Part shown: positions 8,615 through 17,438 of the stretch, one piece after another
How the letters are laid out: each line of letters opens with the position of its first letter
Position numbering within the stretch: position 1 is the stretch's first letter
Source: an uncultured Pseudomonadota bacterium
GTDB lineage: Bacteria > Pseudomonadota > Alphaproteobacteria > RF32 > CAG-239
Direction of reading: 5' to 3'
Assembly (NCBI GenBank): GCA_902763535.1
Contig: CACWSG010000007.1
Location: forward strand, 39,652 to 103,651
DNA: 64,000 nucleotides
The notes under the pieces: generated by a model
The model's database searches: none
The model's input: only the letters and a program-made list of their open reading frames with translations
Told to the model about the DNA's origin: nothing
Translations under genes and position numbers: made by a program

Positions 8615-9253
8615 TTATTGCATATTAACCAATACAATTTCGACTCGACGATTCAGCTCACGACCGGCCGCTGTTTTGTTGTCGGCAATCGGGTTAGATG
8701 AGCCTAAACCGGTTGCTTTCAGGCGAGTCGCCGCCACACCTTTAACCCGCAAAAAGTCAGCCACGGCATTGGCTCTCTTTTGTGACAACGGATTGTTGAT
8801 GGCATCAGTTCCGGTGTTGTCGGTATATCCGTTAACATAAACCAAAGTCTTGTCATATTCGGTCAGCACTTTGGCAATAGAGGTAACCACCGGTTGGAAT
8901 GATGATTTGATAAAGGCCTCATTGGTATCAAAAGTGATATTTCCCGGCATAACCAAATAAATTTGTCCGTTAACTTCCTTAACCTGAACTCCGGTTCCGA
9001 CCAATTCCTGACGCAACTTGGCGGCTTGATAATCCATATAACCACCGGTTCCGGCTCCGGCCAAAGCGCCAATTCCGGCACCAATCAAAGCGCCTTTTTT
9101 ACCTCCGGCCAAAGCCCCGATACCGGCGCCGACCGCCGTGCCGATACCCGTACCCCAAGTTGTTTTGGCAACTTTTGATTCTCCGGTATAAGGATCGGTG
9201 GCACAAGCACTCAACAATGACACGGCAACAGCCATACAAATAAATTTTTTCAT
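8615..9253 (-). CDS. OmpA-family lipoprotein with glycine zipper (YiaD/Pal-like)
   Basis: 212 residues. A signal peptide ends in lipobox LLSAC (Cys17), so it is probably a lipidated outer-membrane protein. Residues 36-75 hold a Gly-zipper (GTGIGTAVGAGIGALAGG...), and residues 107-205 an OmpA_C peptidoglycan-binding domain with NPLSQKRANAVADFL and the terminal NRRVEIVL motif. It likely anchors the outer membrane to the cell wall. It starts 3 bp after the fabD stop and is the last gene of a fabF-fabD-lipoprotein operon, an unusual grouping linking envelope anchoring to fatty acid synthesis. Confidence 0.88.
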   Translation of the reverse strand: MKKFICMAVAVSLLSACATDPYTGESKVAKTTWGTGIGTAVGAGIGALAGGKKGALIGAGIGALAGAGTGGYMDYQAAKLRQELVGTGVQVKEVNGQIYLVMPGNITFDTNEAFIKSSFQPVVTSIAKVLTEYDKTLVYVNGYTDNTGTDAINNPLSQKRANAVADFLRVKGVAATRLKATGLGSSNPIADNKTAAGRELNRRVEIVLVNMQ

Positions 9254-9256
9254 ATT

Positions 9257-10183
9257 TTACAACTCCTCTTGGTTTTTAATAATCTCACTTGCGGTTTTAA
9301 TCTCGGCTTGCGGTCTGATTTTTTTCACCAATCCGGTCAAAACATTACCAAAACCGACTTCCACAAAACTTTCCGCATTGTTCTCAGCAATATAATTAAT
9401 GCTTTCCTGCCACTTAACTGTATGCGTAATTTGTTCTTTTAGCAACTCTTTTATTTCATTTATGCTGTCATAAGGTTGAGCAGTCATATTGCTTATAACT
9501 TTTATCTCGGGCAGGGTGATTTTGGCCGTTTGCAAAGCCTGTTCCATTTTATCAGCCGCACTCTGCATCAATGGTGAGTGAAAAGCTCCCGACACCGCCA
9601 AAGTTATGGCGCGCTTGGCACCGCTCTTTATGGCTTCCGCATTTGCCGCCGCTACTTCTTTTTCACCGCCGGATATCACAATTTGTGCCGGTGCATTAGA
9701 ATTGCCGACATAACAATTATTCACGGCGGCAATTTGATCAACTTGTGCCAGGTCCAGCCCGATTATTGCCGACATTACGCCTTTTTGCTCCAAGCAAGCT
9801 TGCATCATATATTCACCGCGTAATTTCAGCAACTTGGCAGTATCTTCCAAACTCAAAGCCCCGGCTGCACACAATGCCGAATATTCTCCCAACGAATGAC
9901 CGGCCATAAATTTAACATCAGCCAAATCAACCAATCCGATTTGTTTCATAACCGCAAAATATGCCATCGAAACTGCCATAATCGCCGGTTGCGCATGGTT
10001 GGTCAGATTCAAATCATTTTCATCTCCGGCAAATATCAAATCCGACAATTTGTAATGCAAAGTTTCATCAACCCGCTCAAAAACATCTTTGGCGACCGCA
10101 AAATTATCGTACAAATCTTTGCCCATGCCGATTTTTTGTGATCCCTGACCGGGAAACAGCAAAGCCGATGATTTTATTTCCAT
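9257..10183 (-). CDS. fabD: Malonyl-CoA:ACP transacylase FabD
   Basis: Transfers malonyl from CoA to acyl carrier protein, supplying extender units for fatty acid synthesis in the cytoplasm. 308 residues, normal for the family. PGQGSQ lies at residues 11-16, the nucleophile Ser in GHSLGEYSAL near residue 96, and the catalytic His in GAFHSPLM near 200. It lies 16 bp after fabF on the same strand. No fabG or acpP is adjacent; they must be elsewhere. Confidence 0.96.
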   Translation of the reverse strand: MEIKSSALLFPGQGSQKIGMGKDLYDNFAVAKDVFERVDETLHYKLSDLIFAGDENDLNLTNHAQPAIMAVSMAYFAVMKQIGLVDLADVKFMAGHSLGEYSALCAAGALSLEDTAKLLKLRGEYMMQACLEQKGVMSAIIGLDLAQVDQIAAVNNCYVGNSNAPAQIVISGGEKEVAAANAEAIKSGAKRAITLAVSGAFHSPLMQSAADKMEQALQTAKITLPEIKVISNMTAQPYDSINEIKELLKEQITHTVKWQESINYIAENNAESFVEVGFGNVLTGLVKKIRPQAEIKTASEIIKNQEEL

Positions 10184-10199
10184 ATTTGTTCCTTAGGGC

Positions 10200-11456
10200 T
10201 TAAAGTTTTTTCAAAATGAGCGAAGCATTAGTTCCGCCAAATCCGAACGAGTTTGACATGGCAACTTTTACTTCACATTTCTGTGCCTGATTAGCAACCA
10301 AGTTCATTCCTTGAGCTTCTTCAATCGGATCTTCCAAATTCAAAGTCGGCGGAACAATACCTTGTTCAATCGCCTTTGCGCAGAAGATTGCTTCAACTGC
10401 TCCGGCAGCACCCAGCATATGTCCGATGGCAGATTTGGTTGAAGACATTCTCAAATCATTACACCCGACAAATAATTCGCTTACGGCTTTGGCTTCCATG
10501 GCGTCGCCAATCATGGTCGATGTACCGTGAGCATTGATATAGTCAACATCTTGCGGTTTCAGTCCGGCTTTTTGTAAAGCTTGTTGCATTGCGCGTCTGG
10601 CTCCGTTGCCGTCCGGTGCCGGAGAAGTGATGTGATAAGCATCACCTGAACAGCCATAACCGACAATCTCGGCATAAATTTTGGCACCGCGTTTGATTGC
10701 GTGTTCATATTCTTCCAAAACAACAATTCCGGCTCCTTCGCTGATAACAAATCCGTCATGTCCCTTATCCCACGGACGAGAAGCTTTTTGCGGGTTGTCA
10801 TTATAACTGTGAGAGAGGGCTCTGGCTTGAGCAAATCCTCCGACAGATAGGGGATAAATTGCCGATTCCGCACCACCGGCCACAATCACATCAGCATCAT
10901 CAAGCACAATACTTTGATAGGCATTAATAATAGCATGAGCACCGGTTGCACAAGCAGTAACGGTTGCCATGTTGGGACCTTTGAAACCATAGCGCATCGA
11001 AACATGACCCGAAGCCATATTGATAATACTGGAGGGAATAAAAAACGGACTGATACGGCGAGGTCCGGCTTCAAATAAAGATTGTGAGGTGCTGTAAATC
11101 GTTTTCAGACCGCCGATACCTGAACCGATAATCACACCGGTGCGATTTTTTTCAATCTCGCTTTCCGGTTTCCAATCAGCATCATCAACAGCTTCTTGTG
11201 AAGCGGCCAAAGCAAACAGTACAAAATCGTCCACACGGCGTTGCTCTTTTGGTTCCATTACCAAATCAGGGTTAAATTGTCCTTTTCCTTCTCCAAAAAT
11301 GACCTGTCCGGCAATTTGTGATACATAATCCGAAGCATCAAATTTTTCGATTTTGCTGATGGCTGACTTGCCCTCCAACAATGAATTCCATGTTAAATCA
11401 ACTCCCATTCCGAAAGGAGTTAATGAACCCAAACCGGTAATAACAACTCTTCTCAT
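10200..11456 (-). CDS. fabF: 3-oxoacyl-ACP synthase II FabF
   Basis: Condenses acyl-ACP with malonyl-ACP to elongate fatty acids. 418 residues. The Cys-His-His triad is intact: Cys in TACATGAH near residue 167, His in NAHGTST near 309, His in GHMLGAAG near 345. The N-terminus VVITGLGSLTPFG is typical. First gene of the operon with a good promoter upstream. acpP, which usually precedes fabF, is absent here. Confidence 0.97.
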   Translation of the reverse strand: MRRVVITGLGSLTPFGMGVDLTWNSLLEGKSAISKIEKFDASDYVSQIAGQVIFGEGKGQFNPDLVMEPKEQRRVDDFVLFALAASQEAVDDADWKPESEIEKNRTGVIIGSGIGGLKTIYSTSQSLFEAGPRRISPFFIPSSIINMASGHVSMRYGFKGPNMATVTACATGAHAIINAYQSIVLDDADVIVAGGAESAIYPLSVGGFAQARALSHSYNDNPQKASRPWDKGHDGFVISEGAGIVVLEEYEHAIKRGAKIYAEIVGYGCSGDAYHITSPAPDGNGARRAMQQALQKAGLKPQDVDYINAHGTSTMIGDAMEAKAVSELFVGCNDLRMSSTKSAIGHMLGAAGAVEAIFCAKAIEQGIVPPTLNLEDPIEEAQGMNLVANQAQKCEVKVAMSNSFGFGGTNASLILKKL

Positions 11457-11496
11457 AATTTCTGTCCGTAATTTATATAGTTAAAAAATCAAGCGT

Positions 11497-11525
11497 AAAT
11501 TAGCGGTAATCAAAACTAAAGTCAA
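11497..11525 (-). promoter_or_regulatory. Putative sigma70 promoter of fabF
   Basis: Minus-strand TTGACT (11525-11520), 17-bp spacer, TAATTT (11502-11497), about 40 bp before the fabF ATG. Confidence 0.6.
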
Positions 11526-11565
11526 CCGCTCAAAATCAATATTACGGCTTTTTAACATTATGTGA

Positions 11566-13086
11566 TTATTTGATATATTCTTGCAAAATTTGCGGCGTTA
11601 AAATAGGCGGCAACAACACAAAATCATCTGATTTTCCATCATAATACACATACAGCGGAACTCCGGCGCGATGATATTTTTTCAAGCCTTTAGAGGCTTC
11701 AGGATTGGCTGTTGTCATGTCCGCTTTTAACAGTAATATGCCTTTGTCTTGGCTCAAATCATTCATGGTTTGTGAATAAAGCGAGGTTTTTTTATTGACC
11801 AGACAGGTTATGCACCAATCGGCGGTAAAATCGATAAATATCGGCTGTCTGTCAGCTAAGGCTTGTTCAACTTTAGCTGCGGAATATTCCTGCCAATTCA
11901 TGTGTGATGAATTTATTTTTACCCCTAACTGTGAAAACAACAACCATCCCAACCACAAACAGGTGAATAGCAGCGGTATTCCCAAAATCATTTTTAAGGT
12001 GCGCATCCATTTGCCCGGACGCGGCATAACTTTTTGCATAAACTTTGGAAACAAAGTTAACAAGGCAAAGGGCAGGGCATAGCCAAACCCAAGACTGAAA
12101 AACACCGGAAAATAAACATAGCTTGGCGCAGTTATGGCATAACCTATGGCTGCTCCCATAAAAGGAGCCGTGCAGGGACTGGCTATCAAGACAGCCAATA
12201 ATCCCGAAGCAAAAGCATTTATCCGGCAGTCTTTGAACTGTAAAGCCGAAATCTTATTCAGCCATTTAGAATGCAAGTTGATTGTCTCAAACGCAAGCAT
12301 GGTCAGTATAATAAACAAAACTAACATCCCGCCTATAAACCAAGGGCTTTGCATTTGAAAACCCCAGCCCAAATGCGGATTTATTACCCTTAAGCATCGC
12401 AATAGGGCAGCCAGCCCCAACATCGATAATATTACTCCTGATGTATAGAAAAATGCTTCATTAATGCGTTGTTTGGGCGCAGCTTTCAGACATGATAAAA
12501 TTTTTATGCCCAACACCGGCAAAACACAAGGCATCAGATTTAAGATTAAACCGGCCAAAAAAGCCATCATGACAGCTTTCCACAAATTTAAGCTATCAGA
12601 CATGGTTCCGGCAAATGAGCTTTCGGCCTCTTTAATTTTTTCAGCAAATTCAGGAGACTTCTGCGGCAAAATTAACAAGTTGGTTTTTTGCGGCAAACAT
12701 TCGTCATCAGCACAAACCTGCCAACTCAAGTCAATATTCATATTCTGCCAAACGCCATCATTTTTTATGGTCGTTTTGTAAAAAGCTTTATGTTCATAAC
12801 CGTCATAAATAAAACCACTCATATCAAAGCGTTTGGGGCGGCTGTAACTGGTCTCTAAAATTTCAGTATTATCAGGCAGGTGCCAGTCAATTATCAAAGG
12901 TTGCCCGAATTCCTGTTCATAAGGCGCAAAAATATGCCAGCCGTTTTGAATGTCAAATTCTAGCAGAATTTCTCGCCATCCTTGAGCAGTATAGTCATTC
13001 CAAGCTTTAACAACAACTTGCGCTTTTGCTGTTATTGCTAAAGCGCAGAAAATAACACTTGCCGCAATCAGCTTGATTTTTCGCAT
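11566..13086 (-). CDS. DsbD/ScsB-like thiol:disulfide interchange protein
   Basis: Carries reducing equivalents from cytoplasmic thioredoxin across the inner membrane to periplasmic proteins. 506 residues. A signal peptide ends near AKA (residue 22). The periplasmic N-terminal domain has the Cys pair in VCADDECLPQ near residues 104-109. The membrane core carries LNLMPCVLPVLG near 181 and ASPCTAPFMG near 303, each with its redox Cys. A C-terminal thioredoxin domain has CITC near 425-428. All three Cys pairs are present, so it should be active. Its ATG overlaps the stop of the upstream CDP-alcohol transferase (TAATG). Confidence 0.9.
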   Translation of the reverse strand: MRKIKLIAASVIFCALAITAKAQVVVKAWNDYTAQGWREILLEFDIQNGWHIFAPYEQEFGQPLIIDWHLPDNTEILETSYSRPKRFDMSGFIYDGYEHKAFYKTTIKNDGVWQNMNIDLSWQVCADDECLPQKTNLLILPQKSPEFAEKIKEAESSFAGTMSDSLNLWKAVMMAFLAGLILNLMPCVLPVLGIKILSCLKAAPKQRINEAFFYTSGVILSMLGLAALLRCLRVINPHLGWGFQMQSPWFIGGMLVLFIILTMLAFETINLHSKWLNKISALQFKDCRINAFASGLLAVLIASPCTAPFMGAAIGYAITAPSYVYFPVFFSLGFGYALPFALLTLFPKFMQKVMPRPGKWMRTLKMILGIPLLFTCLWLGWLLFSQLGVKINSSHMNWQEYSAAKVEQALADRQPIFIDFTADWCITCLVNKKTSLYSQTMNDLSQDKGILLLKADMTTANPEASKGLKKYHRAGVPLYVYYDGKSDDFVLLPPILTPQILQEYIK

Positions 13087-13760
13087 TATTTTTTACTTTT
13101 GCGAGCGATATTCAGTTTATAGTAGGCTCTGGATATAATAATCAAGGCCTTAACCAAGCACCAGCATCCTAACAAAATGGCAATCGGCATAAAAGCAAAA
13201 GGCATAATGCACAAAATCACAAAGGCAGTTAAAGTTTCGCAACCTTGAGCCAATCCGCCGAGATAGAAAGGCGATGCTTTAGTATCTGCCGACTTTTGAT
13301 CAATAATCCCATAAGTCAGCATGGTGGTTGCCGAGGCCATAAAGGCAAACAGCAAAAAGCAAGCGGCTTGGGCGTTGTTTTCATCAGCCAAAGCAAATCC
13401 GAAAATCACTCCGCCATAAAAAATAAAATCAAGTGCCGTATCAATAAACTTACCGAACTCGGTAATGCCTTGATTGCGAGCAACCGCTCCGTCCAATACA
13501 TCACAAAAGCGATTGATTAAAATACAAAGCAATGCTTCAAAATACATATTCATGGCCAAAAAGTTGATTGCCATCATTCCCACAATAAAACCGAAAATGC
13601 TCAAACTTGTTGCGCTGATGTTCTTTTTGGCGACATATTTACCCCAAACATTGACCTTCTTTTGCCATTTTTCTTGTACACAAGCTGAGTTTTTACAGAA
13701 CTCCGATTCCTTTATTTTAGTTAATAACTCATTGAATTTTTTGCTCATTTCTTTAGGCAT
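13086..13760 (-). CDS. CDP-alcohol phosphatidyltransferase family protein
   Basis: 224 residues from the ATG at 13760, preferred because AAGGA precedes it; the frame is open to 13814. It is an integral membrane enzyme of the family that joins a CDP-diacylglycerol or CDP-alcohol to an alcohol. The signature DGAVARNQGITEFGKFIDTA matches DGxxARx(7,8)GxxxDxxxD with all Asp present (the last Asp lies two residues further on). Several hydrophobic segments follow. The substrate cannot be told; phosphatidylglycerophosphate-, serine- or inositol-type are all possible. A basic 45-residue N-terminal extension precedes the first membrane span. Operon with the DsbD-like gene. Confidence 0.85.
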   Translation of the reverse strand: MPKEMSKKFNELLTKIKESEFCKNSACVQEKWQKKVNVWGKYVAKKNISATSLSIFGFIVGMMAINFLAMNMYFEALLCILINRFCDVLDGAVARNQGITEFGKFIDTALDFIFYGGVIFGFALADENNAQAACFLLFAFMASATTMLTYGIIDQKSADTKASPFYLGGLAQGCETLTAFVILCIMPFAFMPIAILLGCWCLVKALIIISRAYYKLNIARKSKK

Positions 13761-13782
13761 GGTGTATTTTTTCCTTAATTTG

Positions 13783-13810
13783 TTGACATTAAATCTTGAT
13801 ATAATATAAA
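13783..13810 (+). promoter_or_regulatory. Putative promoter of the apbE-rseC-rnf operon
   Basis: TTGACA and TATAAA with a 16-bp spacer, about 50 bp upstream of apbE. It overlaps the 5' region of the divergent CDP-alcohol transferase gene. Confidence 0.5.
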
Positions 13811-13860
13811 ACAATTTTTATAATTTGTAAAAATCAACTTAACATTTATGCAAGGTTAAT

Positions 13861-14856
13861 ATGCGAATTTTTCACTACATTTCAATATTGCTTTTTATGC
13901 TGGCTGTCGGAATTTTCATCTACCAATATTCTCCGCATTACCAAATAATCAAAGGGGATATTTTCGGCACATACTATAATGTTAAAATAAAAACAGACAA
14001 TAAAAACAATGAGTTAAAGAGTAAAATTAAAGAAAAACTTCAAGAAATAAACTCTATAATGTCAATATTTGAGCCGACCAGCGAAATATCAAAAATAAAT
14101 CAAACCGAAGCTCGCCAAAAAATAGAATTGTCGGCATCTATGCGCGAAGTTATCAAGGCGGCAGATAAGGTTTATTGGCAGTCGCAAGGTTATTTTGATC
14201 CTACTTTGGGGCAACTTATTGATTTATGGGGATTTGGTAGTGAAAAATCAGTTAATCCGTCGGCTGATGAAGTCAAGCAGGCTTTGCGTTCGGCAGGTTT
14301 TAATAAATTGAAATTTTCTAAAGATTTTCAATATATTACCAAGACAAACTCACAAACAAAATTAAATCTGTCAGCCATTGCCAAAGGTTGGGCAACTGAT
14401 GAGATAGCAAAATTATTGGATAGTGAAGGATATAATAATTATATTGTTGAAATCGGCGGTGAGATAAAAACCAAAGGCTACCGTGAACAGGAAGAGCCTT
14501 GGAGTATCGGTATCAATCGTCCCTTATCCGGTGCAACCGATAATATAATGGTTGTTTCTTTGAGCAATATGGCAGTTGCCACTTCGGGAAATTATCGCAA
14601 TTTTTATTCGGCTGATGGTAAAGTTTTGGGGCATACCATATCTTATAAAACCGGTGAACCGGTGGAAACCGATGTGGCTTCGGTCAGTGTTTTTCATCCT
14701 TCATGCATGATGGCGGATGCTTATGCCACTGCAATTGTTGCCATGGGAGTTGCCAAAGGTTTGGAGTTTGCCAATCATCAAAAATTGAAAGTAATTATTT
14801 TTGATAACGAATTTAATCAACATTTGTCTCAATCAGCACAAAAAATGTTTCGGTAG
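13861..14856 (+). CDS. apbE: FAD:protein FMN transferase ApbE
   Basis: Covalently attaches FMN from FAD to Thr residues of flavoproteins such as RnfD and RnfG, both encoded in this operon. 331 residues. One N-terminal membrane anchor (residues 5-22) places it on the periplasmic side. Family motifs: GTYYNVKI, SIFEPTSEISKIN, FDPTLGQLIDLWGFG, the AIAKGWATDEI signature, and the metal-binding AVATSGNYRNF and DAYATAIVAMG near the C-terminus. Shine-Dalgarno AAGG precedes the ATG. First gene of an eight-gene operon with short gaps or overlaps. Confidence 0.95.
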   Translation: MRIFHYISILLFMLAVGIFIYQYSPHYQIIKGDIFGTYYNVKIKTDNKNNELKSKIKEKLQEINSIMSIFEPTSEISKINQTEARQKIELSASMREVIKAADKVYWQSQGYFDPTLGQLIDLWGFGSEKSVNPSADEVKQALRSAGFNKLKFSKDFQYITKTNSQTKLNLSAIAKGWATDEIAKLLDSEGYNNYIVEIGGEIKTKGYREQEEPWSIGINRPLSGATDNIMVVSLSNMAVATSGNYRNFYSADGKVLGHTISYKTGEPVETDVASVSVFHPSCMMADAYATAIVAMGVAKGLEFANHQKLKVIIFDNEFNQHLSQSAQKMFR

Positions 14857-14862
14857 GGGCAA

Positions 14863-15285
14863 ATGAGTGAAATTGTAAAAAACGGTTTAGTCAAGGCAAT
14901 AAAAAGCAATAGCATTGATGTAGAGATAATCTCTTGTTCGGCTTGTGCCGGTTGTGCCATCAGCTCATCTTGCAGTATGAGTGAGACCAAAAAACGTATC
15001 GTAACAATTCAAGGAAGTTTTGTTGGACAATACCAAGTCGGCGATAAGATTGAAGTTGTCATGAGTGATCGTCTTGGCCTGCAAGCCGTTGTTTATGCTT
15101 TTGTAATTCCGCTTTTGCTTTTGTTAATTACGGTCGTTTGTTGTCATGGTTGCGGTTTTGATGATATTATCAGTGGCATATCTGGAATAATTGTCTTGAT
15201 TCCGTATTATTTTGCTTTATTCTTAAACCGAAATCGATTAGAGAACAAATTTTGTTGCAGATTAAAAAACAGTTCAAGGGAATAG
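14863..15285 (+). CDS. rseC: RseC/MucC-like membrane protein with Cys cluster
   Basis: 140 residues. The N-terminal cytoplasmic domain has a Cys cluster (CSACAGCAISSSC near residues 26-38), followed by two membrane spans near residues 75-92 and 105-122. RseC-like proteins are commonly linked to rnf/rsx genes and to the SoxR-reducing system; the Cys cluster may bind an Fe-S centre. It begins 6 bp after apbE and ends 3 bp before rnfB. Assigned from the Cys pattern, topology and position. Confidence 0.85.
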   Translation: MSEIVKNGLVKAIKSNSIDVEIISCSACAGCAISSSCSMSETKKRIVTIQGSFVGQYQVGDKIEVVMSDRLGLQAVVYAFVIPLLLLLITVVCCHGCGFDDIISGISGIIVLIPYYFALFLNRNRLENKFCCRLKNSSRE

Positions 15286-15288
15286 ATA

Positions 15289-16119
15289 ATGGATAACCTG
15301 ATATGGTTGAACGCCTTAGTTTTAGGGGGAGTTGCTTTCGTTGCAGCTTTTGTGTTGTATTTTGTTTCGCGTCGTTTTTATGTCGCACCTGATGAAACAG
15401 CTGAAAAAATAGCCGCTGAATTGCCGCAAGCCAATTGCGGAGGTTGCGGTTATGCCGGTTGTTCTGACTTTGCTTCTGCCTGTTCCAAGGCCGATGAAAA
15501 CGGTTTTGCCAATTTGTATTGTCCGGTCGGCGGCGCAAAGGTTATGAGTAAGGTTGCCAAAATAAAGGGCTTTAGTGCAGCCAAGAAAAAACCTTCGGTA
15601 GCCGTTTTGCATTGTCAGGGAACTTGTTCGCAGGCTCCGGCTAAAGTTATTTATGATGCAGTATCATCATGTCGTATTGCCAATCAAATTTCGGTCGGAA
15701 AGAGTGGTTGTCCGCAAGGGTGTTTGCATCTCGGTGATTGTGTCAAGGTATGCAAATTCGGAGCTTTGTCGTTTGATGAAACAACTCAGATGCCGGTGGT
15801 TGATCGTAAAAAATGCACATCTTGCGGGGCTTGCGTAAAAGCTTGTCCGCGCGGATTATTTGAAATCAGAGAGCTCAGTGCTAAGGGAGCATTACTGTAT
15901 GTTGCTTGCCGCAACACGCAAAAAGGTGCCGCTGCACGCAAAAATTGTTTATCGGCTTGTATCGGCTGCCAAAAATGTTCCAAACTGAACTCCGAGATTA
16001 AAGTTGAAAACAACCTGTCAACCATTCCGATGAGTGTCGATGCAGATGAGTGGGGACAGCAGCTGGCTGAAGCTTGCCCGACCAAAGCCATAGTTTATAA
16101 GGAGAAATCCCATGCCTAA
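15289..16119 (+). CDS. rnfB: Rnf complex subunit RnfB (Fe-S protein)
   Basis: Cytoplasmic-facing Fe-S entry subunit of the Rnf pump (ferredoxin:NAD oxidoreductase, Na+ or H+ translocating). 276 residues. An N-terminal membrane anchor is followed by the CGGCGYAGC cluster motif near residues 50-58 and later 4Fe-4S motifs including CTSCGACVKACP near 177-188. A further Cys-rich segment (CIGCQKC) resembles the longer RnfB of anaerobes rather than the short enterobacterial RsxB. The stop overlaps the rnfC start by 8 bp. Confidence 0.95.
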   Translation: MDNLIWLNALVLGGVAFVAAFVLYFVSRRFYVAPDETAEKIAAELPQANCGGCGYAGCSDFASACSKADENGFANLYCPVGGAKVMSKVAKIKGFSAAKKKPSVAVLHCQGTCSQAPAKVIYDAVSSCRIANQISVGKSGCPQGCLHLGDCVKVCKFGALSFDETTQMPVVDRKKCTSCGACVKACPRGLFEIRELSAKGALLYVACRNTQKGAAARKNCLSACIGCQKCSKLNSEIKVENNLSTIPMSVDADEWGQQLAEACPTKAIVYKEKSHA

Positions 16120-17434
16120 GACTTATACTTTTCCCATGGGCGGCATTCATGTCAACAAATACAAAAACACTTCGGATATTTCGATAGAGTTTGCCGGCCT
16201 GCCTGAGTTTGTTACCATACCGGTAAAACAACATATCGGTGCTCCCTCCAAAATTATTGTCAATAAGGGGGATAAGGTTAAGGTAGGTACTTTGTTGGCC
16301 GATTTTGATGGAGTTGTTTCTTCCGATGTTCATTCTTCGGTTTCCGGTGAAATCGTTAAAATGGAAGCTTTGCCCAATGCCAACGGCTATGAAGAAACCA
16401 TGATTACCATCAAAGTTGAAGGTGATGAATGGGAGCCGTCAATCGATCGTTCGCCGGATGTGGTCAAAGAAATTAATTTTACTCCGGAAGAGATTGTGCA
16501 AAAAATTCGTGAAAGCGGTATTGTCGGCATGGGCGGTGCCGGATTTCCCACTCCGATAAAAACTTCAATACCTGAGGGAAAAAAGGCTGAAATATTGATA
16601 ATCAACGGCATTGAATGTGAACCTTTTTTGACTGCTGATGATCGTCTAATGCAGGAATATGCCGAACGCATTATAATGGGAGCTCGAGTTTTAAATCGTG
16701 CTCTGGGGATTCAAAATGCCGTTATTGCCATTGATGAAAATAAACAAAAAGCAATTGATGAGTTGCAACGTTTGAGCAAGTTGTATATCGGAGTTAATGT
16801 CCGCGTGTGCAAAACCAAATATCCGCAAGGCGGTGAAAAGCAACTGATTAAAGCCATCACCGGTAAAGAAATTCCTTCCGGAAAATTGCCTATTGATGTC
16901 GGCTGCGTGGTACAAAATGTCGGTACAACTTTTGCCGTATATGAAGCAGTATTAAAAAACAAGCCGTTGTTTGAACGCATTATAACAGTTTCGGGAAATG
17001 CCTGTGCTCATCCGGCCAATTATCGGGTAAGGGTAGGAACACCGGTTTCATTTTTGATTGAGAAGACCAAGACATCAATGGATGATGTTGAAAAGGTTAT
17101 CTTGGGCGGTCCCATGATGGGAACCACCATCACCAATATCAATGCACCGACTACCAAACTAACCTCGGGAGTTTTGTTGTTCAAAGGTGCTGAGTTCAAT
17201 AAACATCATCAAACCAACTGTATTCGTTGCGGCAAATGTGCGGTTGCCTGTCCGATAGGTTTGCGTCCTTATGCCATTAAAGATGCTTTTTTGCATAATG
17301 GCGGAGCCGCTGAGCTGAAAGAATTGCACGCTCTTGATTGCATAGAATGCGGTTGTTGTGCTTATAGTTGTCCGGCTCATCTGCCACTATTGGATTATTG
17401 TAAGTTGAGCAAACAAGAACTACGAAAGAAATAA
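16112..17434 (+). CDS. rnfC: Rnf complex subunit RnfC (NADH-binding)
   Basis: Soluble NAD(H)/FMN and Fe-S subunit of Rnf. 440 residues. GMGGAGFPTP near residue 146 is the glycine-rich nucleotide-binding motif, GGPMMG near 332 is conserved, and two ferredoxin-type motifs CIRCGKCAVACP and CIECGCCAYSCP lie near 370 and 410. The N-terminal HVNKYKNTSD region is RnfC-typical (GGIHxxxxK). It overlaps rnfB and is followed after 4 bp by rnfD. Confidence 0.96.
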   Translation: MPKTYTFPMGGIHVNKYKNTSDISIEFAGLPEFVTIPVKQHIGAPSKIIVNKGDKVKVGTLLADFDGVVSSDVHSSVSGEIVKMEALPNANGYEETMITIKVEGDEWEPSIDRSPDVVKEINFTPEEIVQKIRESGIVGMGGAGFPTPIKTSIPEGKKAEILIINGIECEPFLTADDRLMQEYAERIIMGARVLNRALGIQNAVIAIDENKQKAIDELQRLSKLYIGVNVRVCKTKYPQGGEKQLIKAITGKEIPSGKLPIDVGCVVQNVGTTFAVYEAVLKNKPLFERIITVSGNACAHPANYRVRVGTPVSFLIEKTKTSMDDVEKVILGGPMMGTTITNINAPTTKLTSGVLLFKGAEFNKHHQTNCIRCGKCAVACPIGLRPYAIKDAFLHNGGAAELKELHALDCIECGCCAYSCPAHLPLLDYCKLSKQELRKK

Positions 17435-17438
17435 AATC

